A stretch of 64,000 bases of DNA from Lysobacterales bacterium (GCA_013001885.1 JABDLD010000032.1:1-64000); one strand, 5' to 3'. Positions 7,497 to 16,725 are shown, counted from the first letter of the stretch. Numbers and translations are program-made. Notes: a model not told the origin generated them from the sequence alone.

Positions 7497-10400
7497 ATGG
7501 CGTCTGTCGCCTGCGCAGCAAGATCGCGTGGTTTGGACGCAGGCCGATTTTGGCGGCTGGTTCTCTGCGCCTGCAGCGTCCTTTGCTGTCTCGCGGGTTG
7601 CGGGCACGGCGAATCGCCGGAACCAATGTTGCTGCAATCGAATCCGGCTATTTCGGTTAACCGCGGGCAACCCATTGAGCTGCCCGTGCCTGGTTCACCC
7701 GATCCGGTGCTGGTGGCGATCCGGGGCGGGGGCGCCAAGCTTGAGACGCTTCTTCTGTCGTCCGAGGGCGGCACACTCAGCCGGGTGCAGTTTGACTACC
7801 TGCGTTCGGCCCCTTCCTTCCACCTGGTAGAGGCAACAGGCGAGAAGGTCCGGCCAAACCTGCGCATCAATCCTCTCCAGACCCACGCGGGAAGCAAAGT
7901 CAGCGTCGACTTTCTTGCGGTCCCTGGCGTCGATGCGGCCAGCGCCTGGCGCCATTTTGCCCGTGGCCTGCAACGTGTAGACTCGATGAACCCGGAAGCC
8001 TGGAGCGAAAACCTGCTTGCTCTCGAGTCCGCCCAGGCCAGTTTCGAGCGACTAGGCCAAAAGCGACCGGCGCTTTGGGTGGGTTTCCTGCGTGCTTACC
8101 TGCTGTATTTTCCGCTGTATCGCTACGAAGATGCCTCCGCCGGCGCTCACGAGGTGCTCGAAACACTGGGCGACCTTCAAAATGGCCAAGCCATCGACGA
8201 AGACTTCGCAACAATCGAGGTCCTTGCCCACCAGCTGGCCGGCCAGATTCTGCTGGAGAGCGAGGCCCGGGGTCGCGATGCGGCCGGAAAACCACCCCTG
8301 GAAGCAGCGCGCGATCACTTTGCACAGGCCCGCAACCTCGCAGCCGCCGCCGGCCTGCTTTTTGAGGAAGCCTGGGCAGTCAACAACCTCGGCATCGCCT
8401 TCTTCTACGAGGACCGCCTGGATCTGGCGCTGGATCACTATGCGCATGCCCTGCAACGGGCACAGGCGCTGCGGGACAGCTTCCTGATAGCACTGGTCGG
8501 CAGCAATATCGCAGTTGCCCAGGAACGGCAGGGACACATCGATGATGCTGTCCAGACCCTGGAACGACTCGAGCAGGAACCCACCCTGCAAGACAGCGCT
8601 ATGGAGCATGAGCACCTGCTGAGCCTGCTTGGCACTTACTATCTCAAGTTGTATCGTTTTCCTGAAGCATTACAGGCGCTGAACGAGGCCTTGCATTGGT
8701 CGAATCAGCTGGACTCCAGCGAAAACCGTGGTCGCAACCTGGTCATGCTGGGTCGCGCCTACCGGGAGCTGGGCCAGCCCGAAAAAGGGTTGAACCTGGC
8801 GAAAATGGCCGTCCCGAATCTCGAGGCCGTTGGGGATACTCGCGGACTGCGGCAGGCCCACCGTCTGCTCGCCGATTTCCATCGTGTACTCGGCGCATTC
8901 GACGACATGGTGCAGGAACGGCAACTGGAGTGGGAAGCGCAACCGCCTGAGACAGAGCTCGACCTGGCGGACTGGTGGTTCAGTCGCGCCGAGGATGCAC
9001 TGGCTCGAGGGGACGCGCCAACGGCAGCCAAACGATTCATTGACAGCGCTAAGGGCTACCAAGTGGCGGGAATGAACACCCGGGCCGACATTGGCATCCT
9101 GCATGCTTGCGCTGCCGCCAGCGAGGAACTCCCACCAGGAGAATGTTCCATTGAACGCCTGCAGTCCCTGCATCACAGCGTCGAGTCAGTGCAGGCTTCG
9201 ACACCGGCCCTGGGCGCCCGCTTTGCCTGGGTTCGGCTGCTGGCCGCCCAGGGTCAGCGCGATCTTGCCTTGCGCACCGTTGAACTGCTTATCGACGACA
9301 TCCGCTTCTACCGCCAAACGCTACCGGGTGTGTTGGGCGCCTGGTACTGGGATGCGCGCGAGACAGTATTGAATTTTTATCTGCAGTTGATGCTGGACCG
9401 CGCCGGCGAATACTCAGGCCAGCCTGCTGACGTTCTGTTGGCACTTGACCGGTTGAGAAACTCCGGTTCATTAGCTTATCCCGCAAAGCATTTGGATGCA
9501 GTGGAGAATCCCACTGTGGATGGCAGCCCCAAAACCGGGGCTCCAATTCGGACACTGCTGGCCAGGCGCGACCGGGTCGCATCAGCTTTGGAACTTACAG
9601 AAGTGCAGGCCCTGATCGACCGCGAGTTGGCTGGGCGGCAACCGGCCTCGCGGGCCGGTGAGGAAACTGACATGGCCGGGCTACTGGCCGAGATGGAGCG
9701 TCTGCCCCCAAACTGGAGTCTGCTCGCTTACTACCTCGCAGGGCCGACAGCAATGGCGTGGGTGGGCGATAATAAAATCCTTGAACGGATCGACCTCGGT
9801 CCTTCCGCGCCGATCCTGGAGCGCATCGAGCGGGTGAGAGCCGGCCTGCGTATATACAACGATCCCTTGCTGGAAAGCGATCTGGCCGAGTTGGGACGGC
9901 TGCTGCTGGAGCCCGTAAAGGGGAAACTCCGCTTTAACGTGATGCTGGCCGCCGGCGGCACGCTGGGCGACTTGCCGCTGGACGCGGTGCCAATGGACGG
10001 CAGACCACTCATCGAAAACCACCAGATTATGAATATCCAATCGGTAAGGTGGGCAGCGCGCAGCGCAAACAGGGCCACTGCGCGGATCGCGCCGGGGCGG
10101 ATATTTCTGGCCGGTGACCCCGCGTTTGCGGGCGAGGGCCTGAAAGCACTTCCCGGCACGCGCAGGGAGCTGAAAGCCCTGCGCATTGCCTTTCCTGATA
10201 TCAAGACCGACGTCTTCACCGGATCATCCCTGACCGCCGAGGCTTTCCGCCGGGGCGCCTTCGCCGAGGCGGACCTCATACACCTGGCCAGCCACGCGGT
10301 GATCGACCGCGACTACCCCGAGTTGTCGCGGTTATGGATCTCGGGCGGCAGCGAGGCCGAGCCAGCCTACCTGACCCCCACCGACCTGGCCGGCATCGAC

Positions 10401-10697
10401 CTGGCGGCCCGCCTGGTCGTACTCAGCGCATGCGAGACGGTCGGGTTGAACCGCTTCGACTTCGACAACCGGCTGGGATTCGTCACGCAAATGCTGCAGC
10501 AGTCAGATGCGTTGGTAGTCGCCAGCCTGTGGCCCGTATCAGACCGCGTGACGGCTGAATTCATGGCAGATTTCTACCGCGAGTTGGCCCGGGCAGGCGA
10601 TATCCCGGCCGCTCTTCGAGCCACCAAGCTGCGGCGCGGCGCCACCAGCGAGACCCGTGACCGCGCCTGGGCCGCGTTCCAGTTGTTCAGCCGCTGA
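7497..10697 (+). CDS. TPR-CHAT domain lipoprotein (caspase-fold peptidase candidate)
   Basis: This is a 1066-residue protein if started at ATG 7497, which has GAGAGGA upstream; ATG 7476 is the alternative. It opens with a lipoprotein signal (hydrophobic stretch ending in the lipobox LAGC), so it should be membrane-anchored and periplasmic. A short beta domain is followed by many TPR-like helical pairs at about 140-620. The C-terminal third is a CHAT domain with the expected dyad: His in LIHLASHAV (codon at 10293) and Cys in VVLSACET (codon at 10431), followed by ALVVASLWPVSD and the terminal helices. CHAT domains share the caspase/separase fold and several are proteases; activity here is inference. 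The gene diverges from the ECF sigma gene across a short gap. Confidence 0.9.
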   Translation: MASVACAARSRGLDAGRFWRLVLCACSVLCCLAGCGHGESPEPMLLQSNPAISVNRGQPIELPVPGSPDPVLVAIRGGGAKLETLLLSSEGGTLSRVQFDYLRSAPSFHLVEATGEKVRPNLRINPLQTHAGSKVSVDFLAVPGVDAASAWRHFARGLQRVDSMNPEAWSENLLALESAQASFERLGQKRPALWVGFLRAYLLYFPLYRYEDASAGAHEVLETLGDLQNGQAIDEDFATIEVLAHQLAGQILLESEARGRDAAGKPPLEAARDHFAQARNLAAAAGLLFEEAWAVNNLGIAFFYEDRLDLALDHYAHALQRAQALRDSFLIALVGSNIAVAQERQGHIDDAVQTLERLEQEPTLQDSAMEHEHLLSLLGTYYLKLYRFPEALQALNEALHWSNQLDSSENRGRNLVMLGRAYRELGQPEKGLNLAKMAVPNLEAVGDTRGLRQAHRLLADFHRVLGAFDDMVQERQLEWEAQPPETELDLADWWFSRAEDALARGDAPTAAKRFIDSAKGYQVAGMNTRADIGILHACAAASEELPPGECSIERLQSLHHSVESVQASTPALGARFAWVRLLAAQGQRDLALRTVELLIDDIRFYRQTLPGVLGAWYWDARETVLNFYLQLMLDRAGEYSGQPADVLLALDRLRNSGSLAYPAKHLDAVENPTVDGSPKTGAPIRTLLARRDRVASALELTEVQALIDRELAGRQPASRAGEETDMAGLLAEMERLPPNWSLLAYYLAGPTAMAWVGDNKILERIDLGPSAPILERIERVRAGLRIYNDPLLESDLAELGRLLLEPVKGKLRFNVMLAAGGTLGDLPLDAVPMDGRPLIENHQIMNIQSVRWAARSANRATARIAPGRIFLAGDPAFAGEGLKALPGTRRELKALRIAFPDIKTDVFTGSSLTAEAFRRGAFAEADLIHLASHAVIDRDYPELSRLWISGGSEAEPAYLTPTDLAGIDLAARLVVLSACETVGLNRFDFDNRLGFVTQMLQQSDALVVASLWPVSDRVTAEFMADFYRELARAGDIPAALRATKLRRGATSETRDRAWAAFQLFSR

Positions 10698-10710
10698 GCG
10701 AGTCGCTCAG
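10694..10710 (+). terminator. Short hairpin at the end of the TPR-CHAT gene
   Basis: CTGAGCGA-G-TCGCTCAG is a perfect inverted repeat overlapping the TGA stop of the TPR-CHAT gene. It is followed by CCTTTCATT, a weak T-rich tail. It sits between convergent genes and could terminate either strand. The U-tract is poor, so efficiency is uncertain. Confidence 0.4.
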
Positions 10711-10714
10711 CCTT

Positions 10715-11221
10715 TCATTCCCAACCGTGGGCGTGACCAGGGTGAGAGGCAAGCAGCCCACGCTCCGCTAACTCCGCCAGCGCTCCGCTGAGCCCTGATG
10801 CTGCAAACGGTTGCGGGAAGCGGATTTTGATCTGACGCTCCCGCACCTCGCCTGCTGCATTTCGCAGCAGATCGTGCGTATCGGCCACGCGACTTATTTC
10901 GATTACCAGCGTGGCCCGGCCATGGCGCCTTTGTATCGCACCCAGAAGGACAGTACGGCCATCAACGCACACACTGTCCCAGTTTGCCTCCCAACTCCGC
11001 CATTCCGGATCCGACAGCGAAACCGAGAAGGCGCGGGACTTATGATCGAACTGGATATTGATGACTTCATCCGGCGCCAGCACGCTGGTCGGGAAGCCAT
11101 TGTCACGGTAGAACACCGTCCAGTCACCTTCCAGCGCGTCTTCGCGGCAGCCTGCCCAGCTGGAAACCGCTGTCATCAGCAGCAGCATTGCCGCAACGTA
11201 CTTCGCATACGATTTCATCAT
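10715..11221 (-). CDS. Small exported protein of unknown function
   Basis: The 168-residue protein starts at ATG ATG after a strong AGAGGAG ribosome site. It has a clear Sec signal peptide (AMLLLMTAVSSWAG, cleavage near residue 23). The mature part begins CREDALEGDWTVFYRDNG and is beta-strand rich (INIQFDHKSRAFSVSLSD), suggesting a lipocalin-like or small beta-barrel fold. It has only two clear cysteines (positions near 25 and 86), which may pair in the periplasm. No family is recognised. It is downstream of the secreted metalloprotease gene on the same strand with an 84-base gap. Inhibitor, substrate or unrelated protein are all possible; nothing in the sequence decides. Confidence 0.75.
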   Translation of the reverse strand: MMKSYAKYVAAMLLLMTAVSSWAGCREDALEGDWTVFYRDNGFPTSVLAPDEVINIQFDHKSRAFSVSLSDPEWRSWEANWDSVCVDGRTVLLGAIQRRHGRATLVIEISRVADTHDLLRNAAGEVRERQIKIRFPQPFAASGLSGALAELAERGLLASHPGHAHGWE

Positions 11222-11305
11222 CAGAACTCCTCTTTAGTGATTGTTTTAACCATCGGCGCCAGCCGGTGGACCTCGAAGATCCCAGTAACTTTCGGGAAAC
11301 CCCGT

Positions 11306-12001
11306 TCACTGCTGCTCTTCCACACCGTAAACAGCGCGAATCTCCGCCAGGTCCGTCTCCGACAGGTGGTTTCGCTGTCCAGGTGCGGTCGCCCGCCCGG
11401 TCTCGCCCGGCCGTGTACGAAATGCCACTTCCCCCGGGAACGCAAAATCGGAAGGAAAGAAGTGCATGATCGAATCGAAGTCGTAGGGACCCTCGTTTTT
11501 CAGGTCGCGCACACGAAACTCGGCCCGATGCCGTGCCGGTACAGCCTCGAAGTCCACCTCGATGTAACGGTCGCGTTCTGGATGCTGTTGCTCGTGCGCC
11601 CAGCCCAGCGCGTGCTTGATCTCGTGCGCGACAATGATCGGGTTGTTCCAGCTGAGGATGCTCAGCACCTGGCAGCCGCCCTGGCGGCCGATGTAAGAAA
11701 AGTCATGACCTCCGTTGATGACGAAGACAAAGTCTGGGGCAGCAGGTGCCTCCGAACGCGGCGTGCAGCGCAAAGCCGTCGTTCCGAGCAATTTTTGGCA
11801 TGCCTCCTCGAACGTCGCCACCCGGCCCGTGTCTGCAGCGACATCCGGGCTGAATGAGTACACGAAACGACCGGTGAGCCAGCGTTGGCCGGCAACGGCT
11901 GCATCGGATGCGCTGGGCATGTTAGAACCCGGACAGGCCTGCGCGCCGGTCACCCAGACGCACACTGCCAGAAAGGCGACGTTGCATGTAGCTTTCATCA
12001 T
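11306..12001 (-). CDS. Exported astacin-like zinc metalloprotease (M12A-type)
   Basis: Starting at Met 12001 gives 231 residues with a Sec signal peptide (NVAFLAVCVWVTGAQA). The catalytic motif is HEIKHALGWAHE (HExxHxxGxxH, first His about residue 126), followed by QQHPERDRYIEVDFE. This matches the astacin zinc site and the conserved RDxY/I segment after it. A Met-turn is present as SIMHFFPS, where astacins usually have SxMHY. All three zinc His and the catalytic Glu are intact. An in-frame upstream Met at 12073 would add 24 residues without signal character and is disfavoured. The enzyme should act in the periplasm or outside the cell. The gene precedes the small exported protein on the same strand. 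Confidence 0.87.
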   Translation of the reverse strand: MMKATCNVAFLAVCVWVTGAQACPGSNMPSASDAAVAGQRWLTGRFVYSFSPDVAADTGRVATFEEACQKLLGTTALRCTPRSEAPAAPDFVFVINGGHDFSYIGRQGGCQVLSILSWNNPIIVAHEIKHALGWAHEQQHPERDRYIEVDFEAVPARHRAEFRVRDLKNEGPYDFDSIMHFFPSDFAFPGEVAFRTRPGETGRATAPGQRNHLSETDLAEIRAVYGVEEQQ

Positions 12002-12625
12002 ACGGTGCACCAAGCGCGAGGCTTCCACTCCAGTGGCGGGTTCAAAGCTGCAACTTATCCCCTGCGAGCGCAACCAAGGATGGACCGCCCATCCAATAGC
12101 TGCTTTAACCTAAAGTGCTGACAGTGGGAGATTTCTCTCAGTGCACCCACTTACGATAACAGGCACACACTGGAACAAGAGGATCAGCCATGGCCAGGAA
12201 AGTCCTGAACCATGACCAAGGTCCACGGTGACCGCGTCGGACTTTGGGCCGCTCAAGCGCCTTCACGCCAAAATGACACGATTTTTTCACAACGGGGTGG
12301 TCAAGCTGCCAGGCACGATTTGCAACTGACCTCTGGGATGATCTCCCAAGCGCAACGCTGATGAACGACTCCTTCACTGACTGGACACAGGTAATGCCGC
12401 ATTTAAGGAGGCCTATGCGTTTCGGGTAGATACCGGCGGAAACGTGACGCGCGAGGAACTGCGCCAGGCGACGGGATCGGCAATCCAGTAAGCCGCTGAG
12501 TGAAGGCGCGGATCCTGAGCGGCACGCCTGTTAGCGCCGCTGCGAGATTTCGTTGCCAGTGGCGCTGAGAGAATCGAGAGATTGCTGTCACGTACAGCAC
12601 GACGCCGTTTTTTTGGAGAGTTTCG
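12002..12625. other. Long non-coding interval before the haem peroxidase
   Basis: About 620 bases hold no convincing gene. A 79-codon minus-strand frame (12138-12377) has no ribosome site and no recognisable composition. A short plus frame ending at the TAA near 12489 (AFKEAYAFRVDTGGNVTREE) reads like the end of a coding sequence but has no start or partner and may be gene debris. The last 100 bases should contain the peroxidase promoter, and TTTTTTTGGAGAG just before the peroxidase ATG supplies its ribosome site. Confidence 0.5.
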
Positions 12626-14080
12626 ATGTCAATCAAGTCCCACGAAAAATTTCACCATGGTATGAGTCAGTTGAGCGGTATCCACGCGTTCTGCGGGATT
12701 GATGCCGGAGCCCAAAGAAGCAATCGCTTTGGTCGGTTATTCGAACTGCCGCCGCTCTACACCAAGCCGGAGGGGCTTTCAGCGCTCGGGTCAAAAAGCG
12801 GACCGATGGACGGAGGCACGACATCATCGCGCACCAATACGGTTGACGTGGGCCAAGTGTTTTTTGGGCAGTTTATCGATCATGACATCACACTGGACAC
12901 GACATCGAGTCTCGCGTCGGTTGCTGATCCTGCGCAGGTTGCCAACGTACGTACGCCGACGCTGGACCTCGACTGCATCTACGGACTTGGCCCGGAGGCC
13001 AGCGGATTCATGTACCGGGACGTTGGCGGTAATGATCCATTCAATGGCGTCAAACTTCTGACCGGGGCAGATGGGACCGCCGTCAGCCAACCGGCAGCCC
13101 TCGCCAAGCAGGATCTGAGCAGATCTGCACACGGCCGGGCCGTGATCGGTGATCATCGCAACGATGAAAACCGGATCATTTCGCAACTGCAACTGGCCAT
13201 GATCAGGTTCCACAACAAGATCGCGGACGTCCTGAACACGGCCGACCCCCACCTCGTGCGCGGCGAGTTGTTCGAAGAGGCCAGGCGCCAGGCGACATGG
13301 CACTATCAATGGGTGGTGCTGCATGATTTCCTGCCGATGATGTGCGGCAAAGCGGTCGTCGATGACATCCTGGGAAAGGGGCGCCGGTTTTACTGTGCTG
13401 AAGGCGGCGAGCCTTTCATTCCGGTTGAGTTCTCGGTGGCCGCCTATCGCTTCGGCCACTCCATGATCCCGCAGAAGATCCAGGTCCAGAAAGGCAAACC
13501 ATCGTTGAAGTTGTTCGGCCCAGAGCTGGGCGGCGGATTCAAGCCACTGGCGAATGCGAAGGCGGTGGTCGACTGGAACGAGTTGGTGACAACCAGCAGT
13601 GGAGCCAACGTTCAAAAAGCAGAAAAACTGGACAGCAAGATGGCCAGAACCCTGCTCGCCCTGCCGTTCATTCCGGTGAGCGACATCAATTCCCTGGCCA
13701 GCCGCAACTTGCTGCGCGGACAGGCCTTCAGACTTCCGTCCGGAGAGAGTGTTGCTGAATTCATGGGTCGTCCCACATCAGAGATCGATACGGTCCGTCT
13801 TGCCGCGGAGAACATCGCTGGATCGGCGGCTGATCTTTCCTCCGGAACACCGCTGTGGTTCTACCTCCTTGTTGAAGCTGAGAAGGTCGGGCGCCAGGAC
13901 GGACCCAACGATTTCGAACCCGGCGAGGGCCTGGGACCCGTGGGCGCGAGAATCGTGGCTGAGACTATCATCGGGTTGATGGAACTCGACGAACGATCAT
14001 TCATGGCAAGCAACAGGAACTGGAGTCCAGCGGAGGCATCGCTTGGCGTAGGCACTCTCGGAGCGATGCTAACGTTATGA
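12626..14080 (+). CDS. Animal-type haem peroxidase family protein
   Basis: The 484-residue protein belongs to the peroxidase-cyclooxygenase superfamily. The distal haem pocket is GQVFFGQFIDHDITLD, with the distal His at about residue 86. The helix EARRQATWHYQWVVLHDFLP follows, and the proximal His is in FSVAAYRFGHSMI (about residue 278). RFHNKIADVL is another conserved stretch. There is no signal peptide, unlike many secreted family members, so it is either cytosolic or exported by a leaderless route. The substrate is unknown; halide or organic oxidation are possible by family. A GGAGAG ribosome site precedes ATG 12626. Neighbours give no pathway. Confidence 0.9.
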   Translation: MSIKSHEKFHHGMSQLSGIHAFCGIDAGAQRSNRFGRLFELPPLYTKPEGLSALGSKSGPMDGGTTSSRTNTVDVGQVFFGQFIDHDITLDTTSSLASVADPAQVANVRTPTLDLDCIYGLGPEASGFMYRDVGGNDPFNGVKLLTGADGTAVSQPAALAKQDLSRSAHGRAVIGDHRNDENRIISQLQLAMIRFHNKIADVLNTADPHLVRGELFEEARRQATWHYQWVVLHDFLPMMCGKAVVDDILGKGRRFYCAEGGEPFIPVEFSVAAYRFGHSMIPQKIQVQKGKPSLKLFGPELGGGFKPLANAKAVVDWNELVTTSSGANVQKAEKLDSKMARTLLALPFIPVSDINSLASRNLLRGQAFRLPSGESVAEFMGRPTSEIDTVRLAAENIAGSAADLSSGTPLWFYLLVEAEKVGRQDGPNDFEPGEGLGPVGARIVAETIIGLMELDERSFMASNRNWSPAEASLGVGTLGAMLTL

Positions 14081-14270
14081 GCCGCCGAATCATGCATCAC
14101 CAGCCGGGCCGTTCGCGGCGGATAACGACCAGGCGGGCGTTCGTCACGGCGATGCTCAAACCCTGAAACTGATACCCAACATTCAATACTCAGCGTGCGC
14201 CGACAAGCAGCGCGCGATGACTGGCGTCAATCCGGCGTTCCAATGCCGCCGGGAAGTCAAGAGGCTACCG

Positions 14271-15557
14271 ATGAAAAAGCAAATACTCATTGCGTTGACC
14301 GCGAGCGCGTTTTCAATGCCCATCGCCCAGGCCCAGCAGGAACGGGTTATAACGGCGGAAGAGCTACAGCGCTTCAACCCCCGTTCGGTGCAACTCATCA
14401 AGAAGACGGACATGACCGCCGCAGGCGCCACGATCAACGAGGAACGTCTGCGGGGACTGCCTATCGACCGGTCCGCGATTTCAGGGCCAGCTATTACCGC
14501 CGGCAGAGCCCCGGCCAGCCTGCCGGAGGACTACCGAGTCACTCCGGGCGAATACCTGATGATCGAATCGCTCGAACCGCCACTGAGCCTCGATTGCGCC
14601 GGCGCATCCGGCTCCTGCATCCAGACACCAATCCGATTCCTGACGCTGACACCCGAAGGCGCAAAACTGAACCTGGCACTGACGCTGGCCTCGACCGAGC
14701 GGTTTATTCTTGACCAGGCCGCGAACCGTTTCATAGGCAGCGCCCATGTCCAACTGCGGGACACAGACAATCCCGATGAAGTCAGGGAAATCGGCGCCAC
14801 GATCCGCGTCGTCGTCTCGGCGGATGTCGACGAGATCGAACCAGGCACTTCGCTGGAATTTGGACAAACCAACCGCTTTCAGAACGTCCGCCTGGCGGCG
14901 CTATCACCGGAGAACCCGACCGTGGTGACACTGACCCCGGAACGGTCCGCAGACCCGCAGAAAATCGCGTTTAGTGTCGTGAAACCCCGGCTGCTGGTGG
15001 AGTTGGGACAGGAGCGCATTCTGGGTTTAGGCCTTGAGACGGTGACCGTCACGGTTCGGACTGAGGGAATCGAAGCGCTGCCGAGAGAATCTATTGCCGT
15101 CAGTTCGGAGTCCGGACTACTGACTGACAACACTTTGCGGATCGACCATCAATCCGGGGTCGGAAGCACCCTGCTTCGATCCCGCGGAATGGGAAAAGAC
15201 ACCATCACGGCCAAACTGGCGCGCTTCACTGACGGCAGCGCTTCGATCGTCTACGCAACACCGTGGTCCTGGCTAATTGCTGTCCTGCTGGGCATTATCG
15301 TCGGCGTGGGAATCCGCCTTGCGATGCGAGCGAAACAACAAACTCCCAGGTCGGGTGTTGTGTTCAATATCGTGATCGGTATCATCGGCGGACTGTTGAC
15401 AGCCGTGCTGTATGCCCAGGGCGTGAACGTTTTGCCACTGCCGCTACCAGGCGGGTTCAGCGAAGCCCTCACGTTCGTGCTCAGCGCACTCGGTGGCTGG
15501 GTGTTTCCCCGCTGGCTGGAGGCGCTGGGGCCGCCGATATCAGCGGAATCGAATTAG
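14271..15557 (+). CDS. Exported protein with C-terminal membrane anchor, unknown function
   Basis: ATG 14271 gives 428 residues starting with a Sec signal peptide (KKQILIALTASAFSMPIAQA). An earlier in-frame Met at 14217 would bury that signal and is rejected. The middle is a beta-rich, probably Ig-like periplasmic region (about 90-330) containing LTLTPEGAKLNLALTLAST and VVTLTPERSADPQKIAF. The C-terminus has three hydrophobic segments at about residues 340-360, 375-395 and 400-420, with glycine-rich GIIVGVGIRLAM and GIIGGLLTAVLYA. No family is recognised. It follows the peroxidase gene by 190 bases on the same strand, so functional linkage is possible but not shown. Confidence 0.75.
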   Translation: MKKQILIALTASAFSMPIAQAQQERVITAEELQRFNPRSVQLIKKTDMTAAGATINEERLRGLPIDRSAISGPAITAGRAPASLPEDYRVTPGEYLMIESLEPPLSLDCAGASGSCIQTPIRFLTLTPEGAKLNLALTLASTERFILDQAANRFIGSAHVQLRDTDNPDEVREIGATIRVVVSADVDEIEPGTSLEFGQTNRFQNVRLAALSPENPTVVTLTPERSADPQKIAFSVVKPRLLVELGQERILGLGLETVTVTVRTEGIEALPRESIAVSSESGLLTDNTLRIDHQSGVGSTLLRSRGMGKDTITAKLARFTDGSASIVYATPWSWLIAVLLGIIVGVGIRLAMRAKQQTPRSGVVFNIVIGIIGGLLTAVLYAQGVNVLPLPLPGGFSEALTFVLSALGGWVFPRWLEALGPPISAESN

Positions 15558-15908
15558 CCTGTTATCGCAAACATGTTGCTATCTGCCTGGTTTTTCGACC
15601 TCGGAGAGGTTCACCAGCGAGTAAAAAATCAAGGCCTGAGTCCAGCACTAAATGTGAAACGAACTGTGCGTGCGCCCCCATTACGGCCAGAGCCCTGGGA
15701 CTGGATTGCCGTTTGAATTCGCGGTGAGCATTCGAGTCAATTAGTTTGACATGCCTGCAGCTGACCCAGGCCGACTGGTTGCCCTCGACCCTTCCGCTTT
15801 GGGATAGTTCCGGCCTGGTCTCTGAAACTTCGATCGCCGGTCATAAACACGCTTGAACCGAGGATTTGATTGCGGGAAAAGTCAGGGATGATATGCTTGA
15901 GTGTGTCC
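15558..15908. other. Intergenic stretch upstream of the LytTR regulator
   Basis: About 350 bases without a supported gene. No hairpin with a T-tract, no tRNA and no repeat was found by eye. The distal part must contain the promoter of the response regulator. A TTG-initiated in-frame extension of the regulator from 15870 is open but unlikely to be used. Confidence 0.5.
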
Positions 15909-16721
15909 ATGGCGAATGTGCTCAAAACCATTATCGTAGACGACGAAGCACTGGCGCGTCGCGGGCTCAATGTTCGGTTGGCGGGAAGGGACGACGTCGA
16001 CGTCATCGCCGAGGCGCGGAACGGCCGCGAAGCGCTTGAATTGATCAGACAGCATGCGCCGGACCTGGTGTTCCTGGATATCCAGATGCCGGGAGTCGAT
16101 GGATTCGACGTGTTGAGGGCCCTGAATGTGAAATCGATGCCCGCCATCGTTTTCGTAACGGCTTTCGATGACTATGCCATCAAGGCATTCGAGGCGAATG
16201 CGCTCGACTACCTGCTCAAGCCGATTGAAGACAGCCGGCTGGCCGAGGCACTGGACCGCGTCCACGAAAACCTCGACCGGCGGCAAGCCAAGGAACACCG
16301 CAAGTCTCTGCTCAAGCTGGTCGGCGAAATCACGGGGGAATCGATTGGCAGCATGGAAGAACTGAAAGCCAAACGGGTTGAAAGGCTGAAGAAAAAAGAA
16401 GTTGCGAAGCTTGCGATCAAGGACGGCAGCCGCACTACCTGGGTACCACAGGACAAAATCGAGTGGATTGATGCTGCCGGCGATTACATGTGCGTTCACT
16501 CCGGTGGAGAAACCTACATCATGCGCATGACGATGAAAAAGCTGGAGTCAGTGCTGGACCCGGACCACCTGCAGCGCATTCACCGCTCGACCATCGTCAA
16601 CATCCACCAGGTGAAAGAGATGCAGGCGCACATCAACGGCGAGTATTTTCTGACCCTGGCCGGTGGCCACACGGTCAAAATGTCGCGCACCTACAAAGAC
16701 AAGCTGGATCTGTTCACCTGA
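15909..16721 (+). CDS. LytTR-family response regulator (orphan)
   Basis: The 270-residue protein has an N-terminal receiver domain with acidic residues VDDEA, the phospho-acceptor Asp in LVFLDIQMPGVDG, Thr in VFVTAFDDYA and Lys in YLLKPIED. A helical linker covers about 125-160. The LytTR DNA-binding domain follows at about 165-265 (WIDAAGDYMCVHSGGETYIMR, then RIHRSTIVNIHQVKEM). Start ATG 15909 is chosen by alignment to the family's N-terminus; ATG 15888 and TTG 15870 are in frame. LytTR regulators usually pair with a 5TM or LytS-type histidine kinase, but none is encoded beside it. Targets are unknown. Confidence 0.9.
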   Translation: MANVLKTIIVDDEALARRGLNVRLAGRDDVDVIAEARNGREALELIRQHAPDLVFLDIQMPGVDGFDVLRALNVKSMPAIVFVTAFDDYAIKAFEANALDYLLKPIEDSRLAEALDRVHENLDRRQAKEHRKSLLKLVGEITGESIGSMEELKAKRVERLKKKEVAKLAIKDGSRTTWVPQDKIEWIDAAGDYMCVHSGGETYIMRMTMKKLESVLDPDHLQRIHRSTIVNIHQVKEMQAHINGEYFLTLAGGHTVKMSRTYKDKLDLFT

Positions 16722-16725
16722 GTCT

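Noticed and set aside
10811-11857. 348-codon plus-strand frame across the secreted protein and protease
   Set aside because: The minus-strand frames have signal peptides, ribosome sites and an intact zinc motif; this frame spans two of them and matches nothing.
12138-12377. 79-codon minus-strand frame in the long interval before the peroxidase
   Set aside because: No ribosome site, no recognisable family and basic, unbalanced composition; probably chance.
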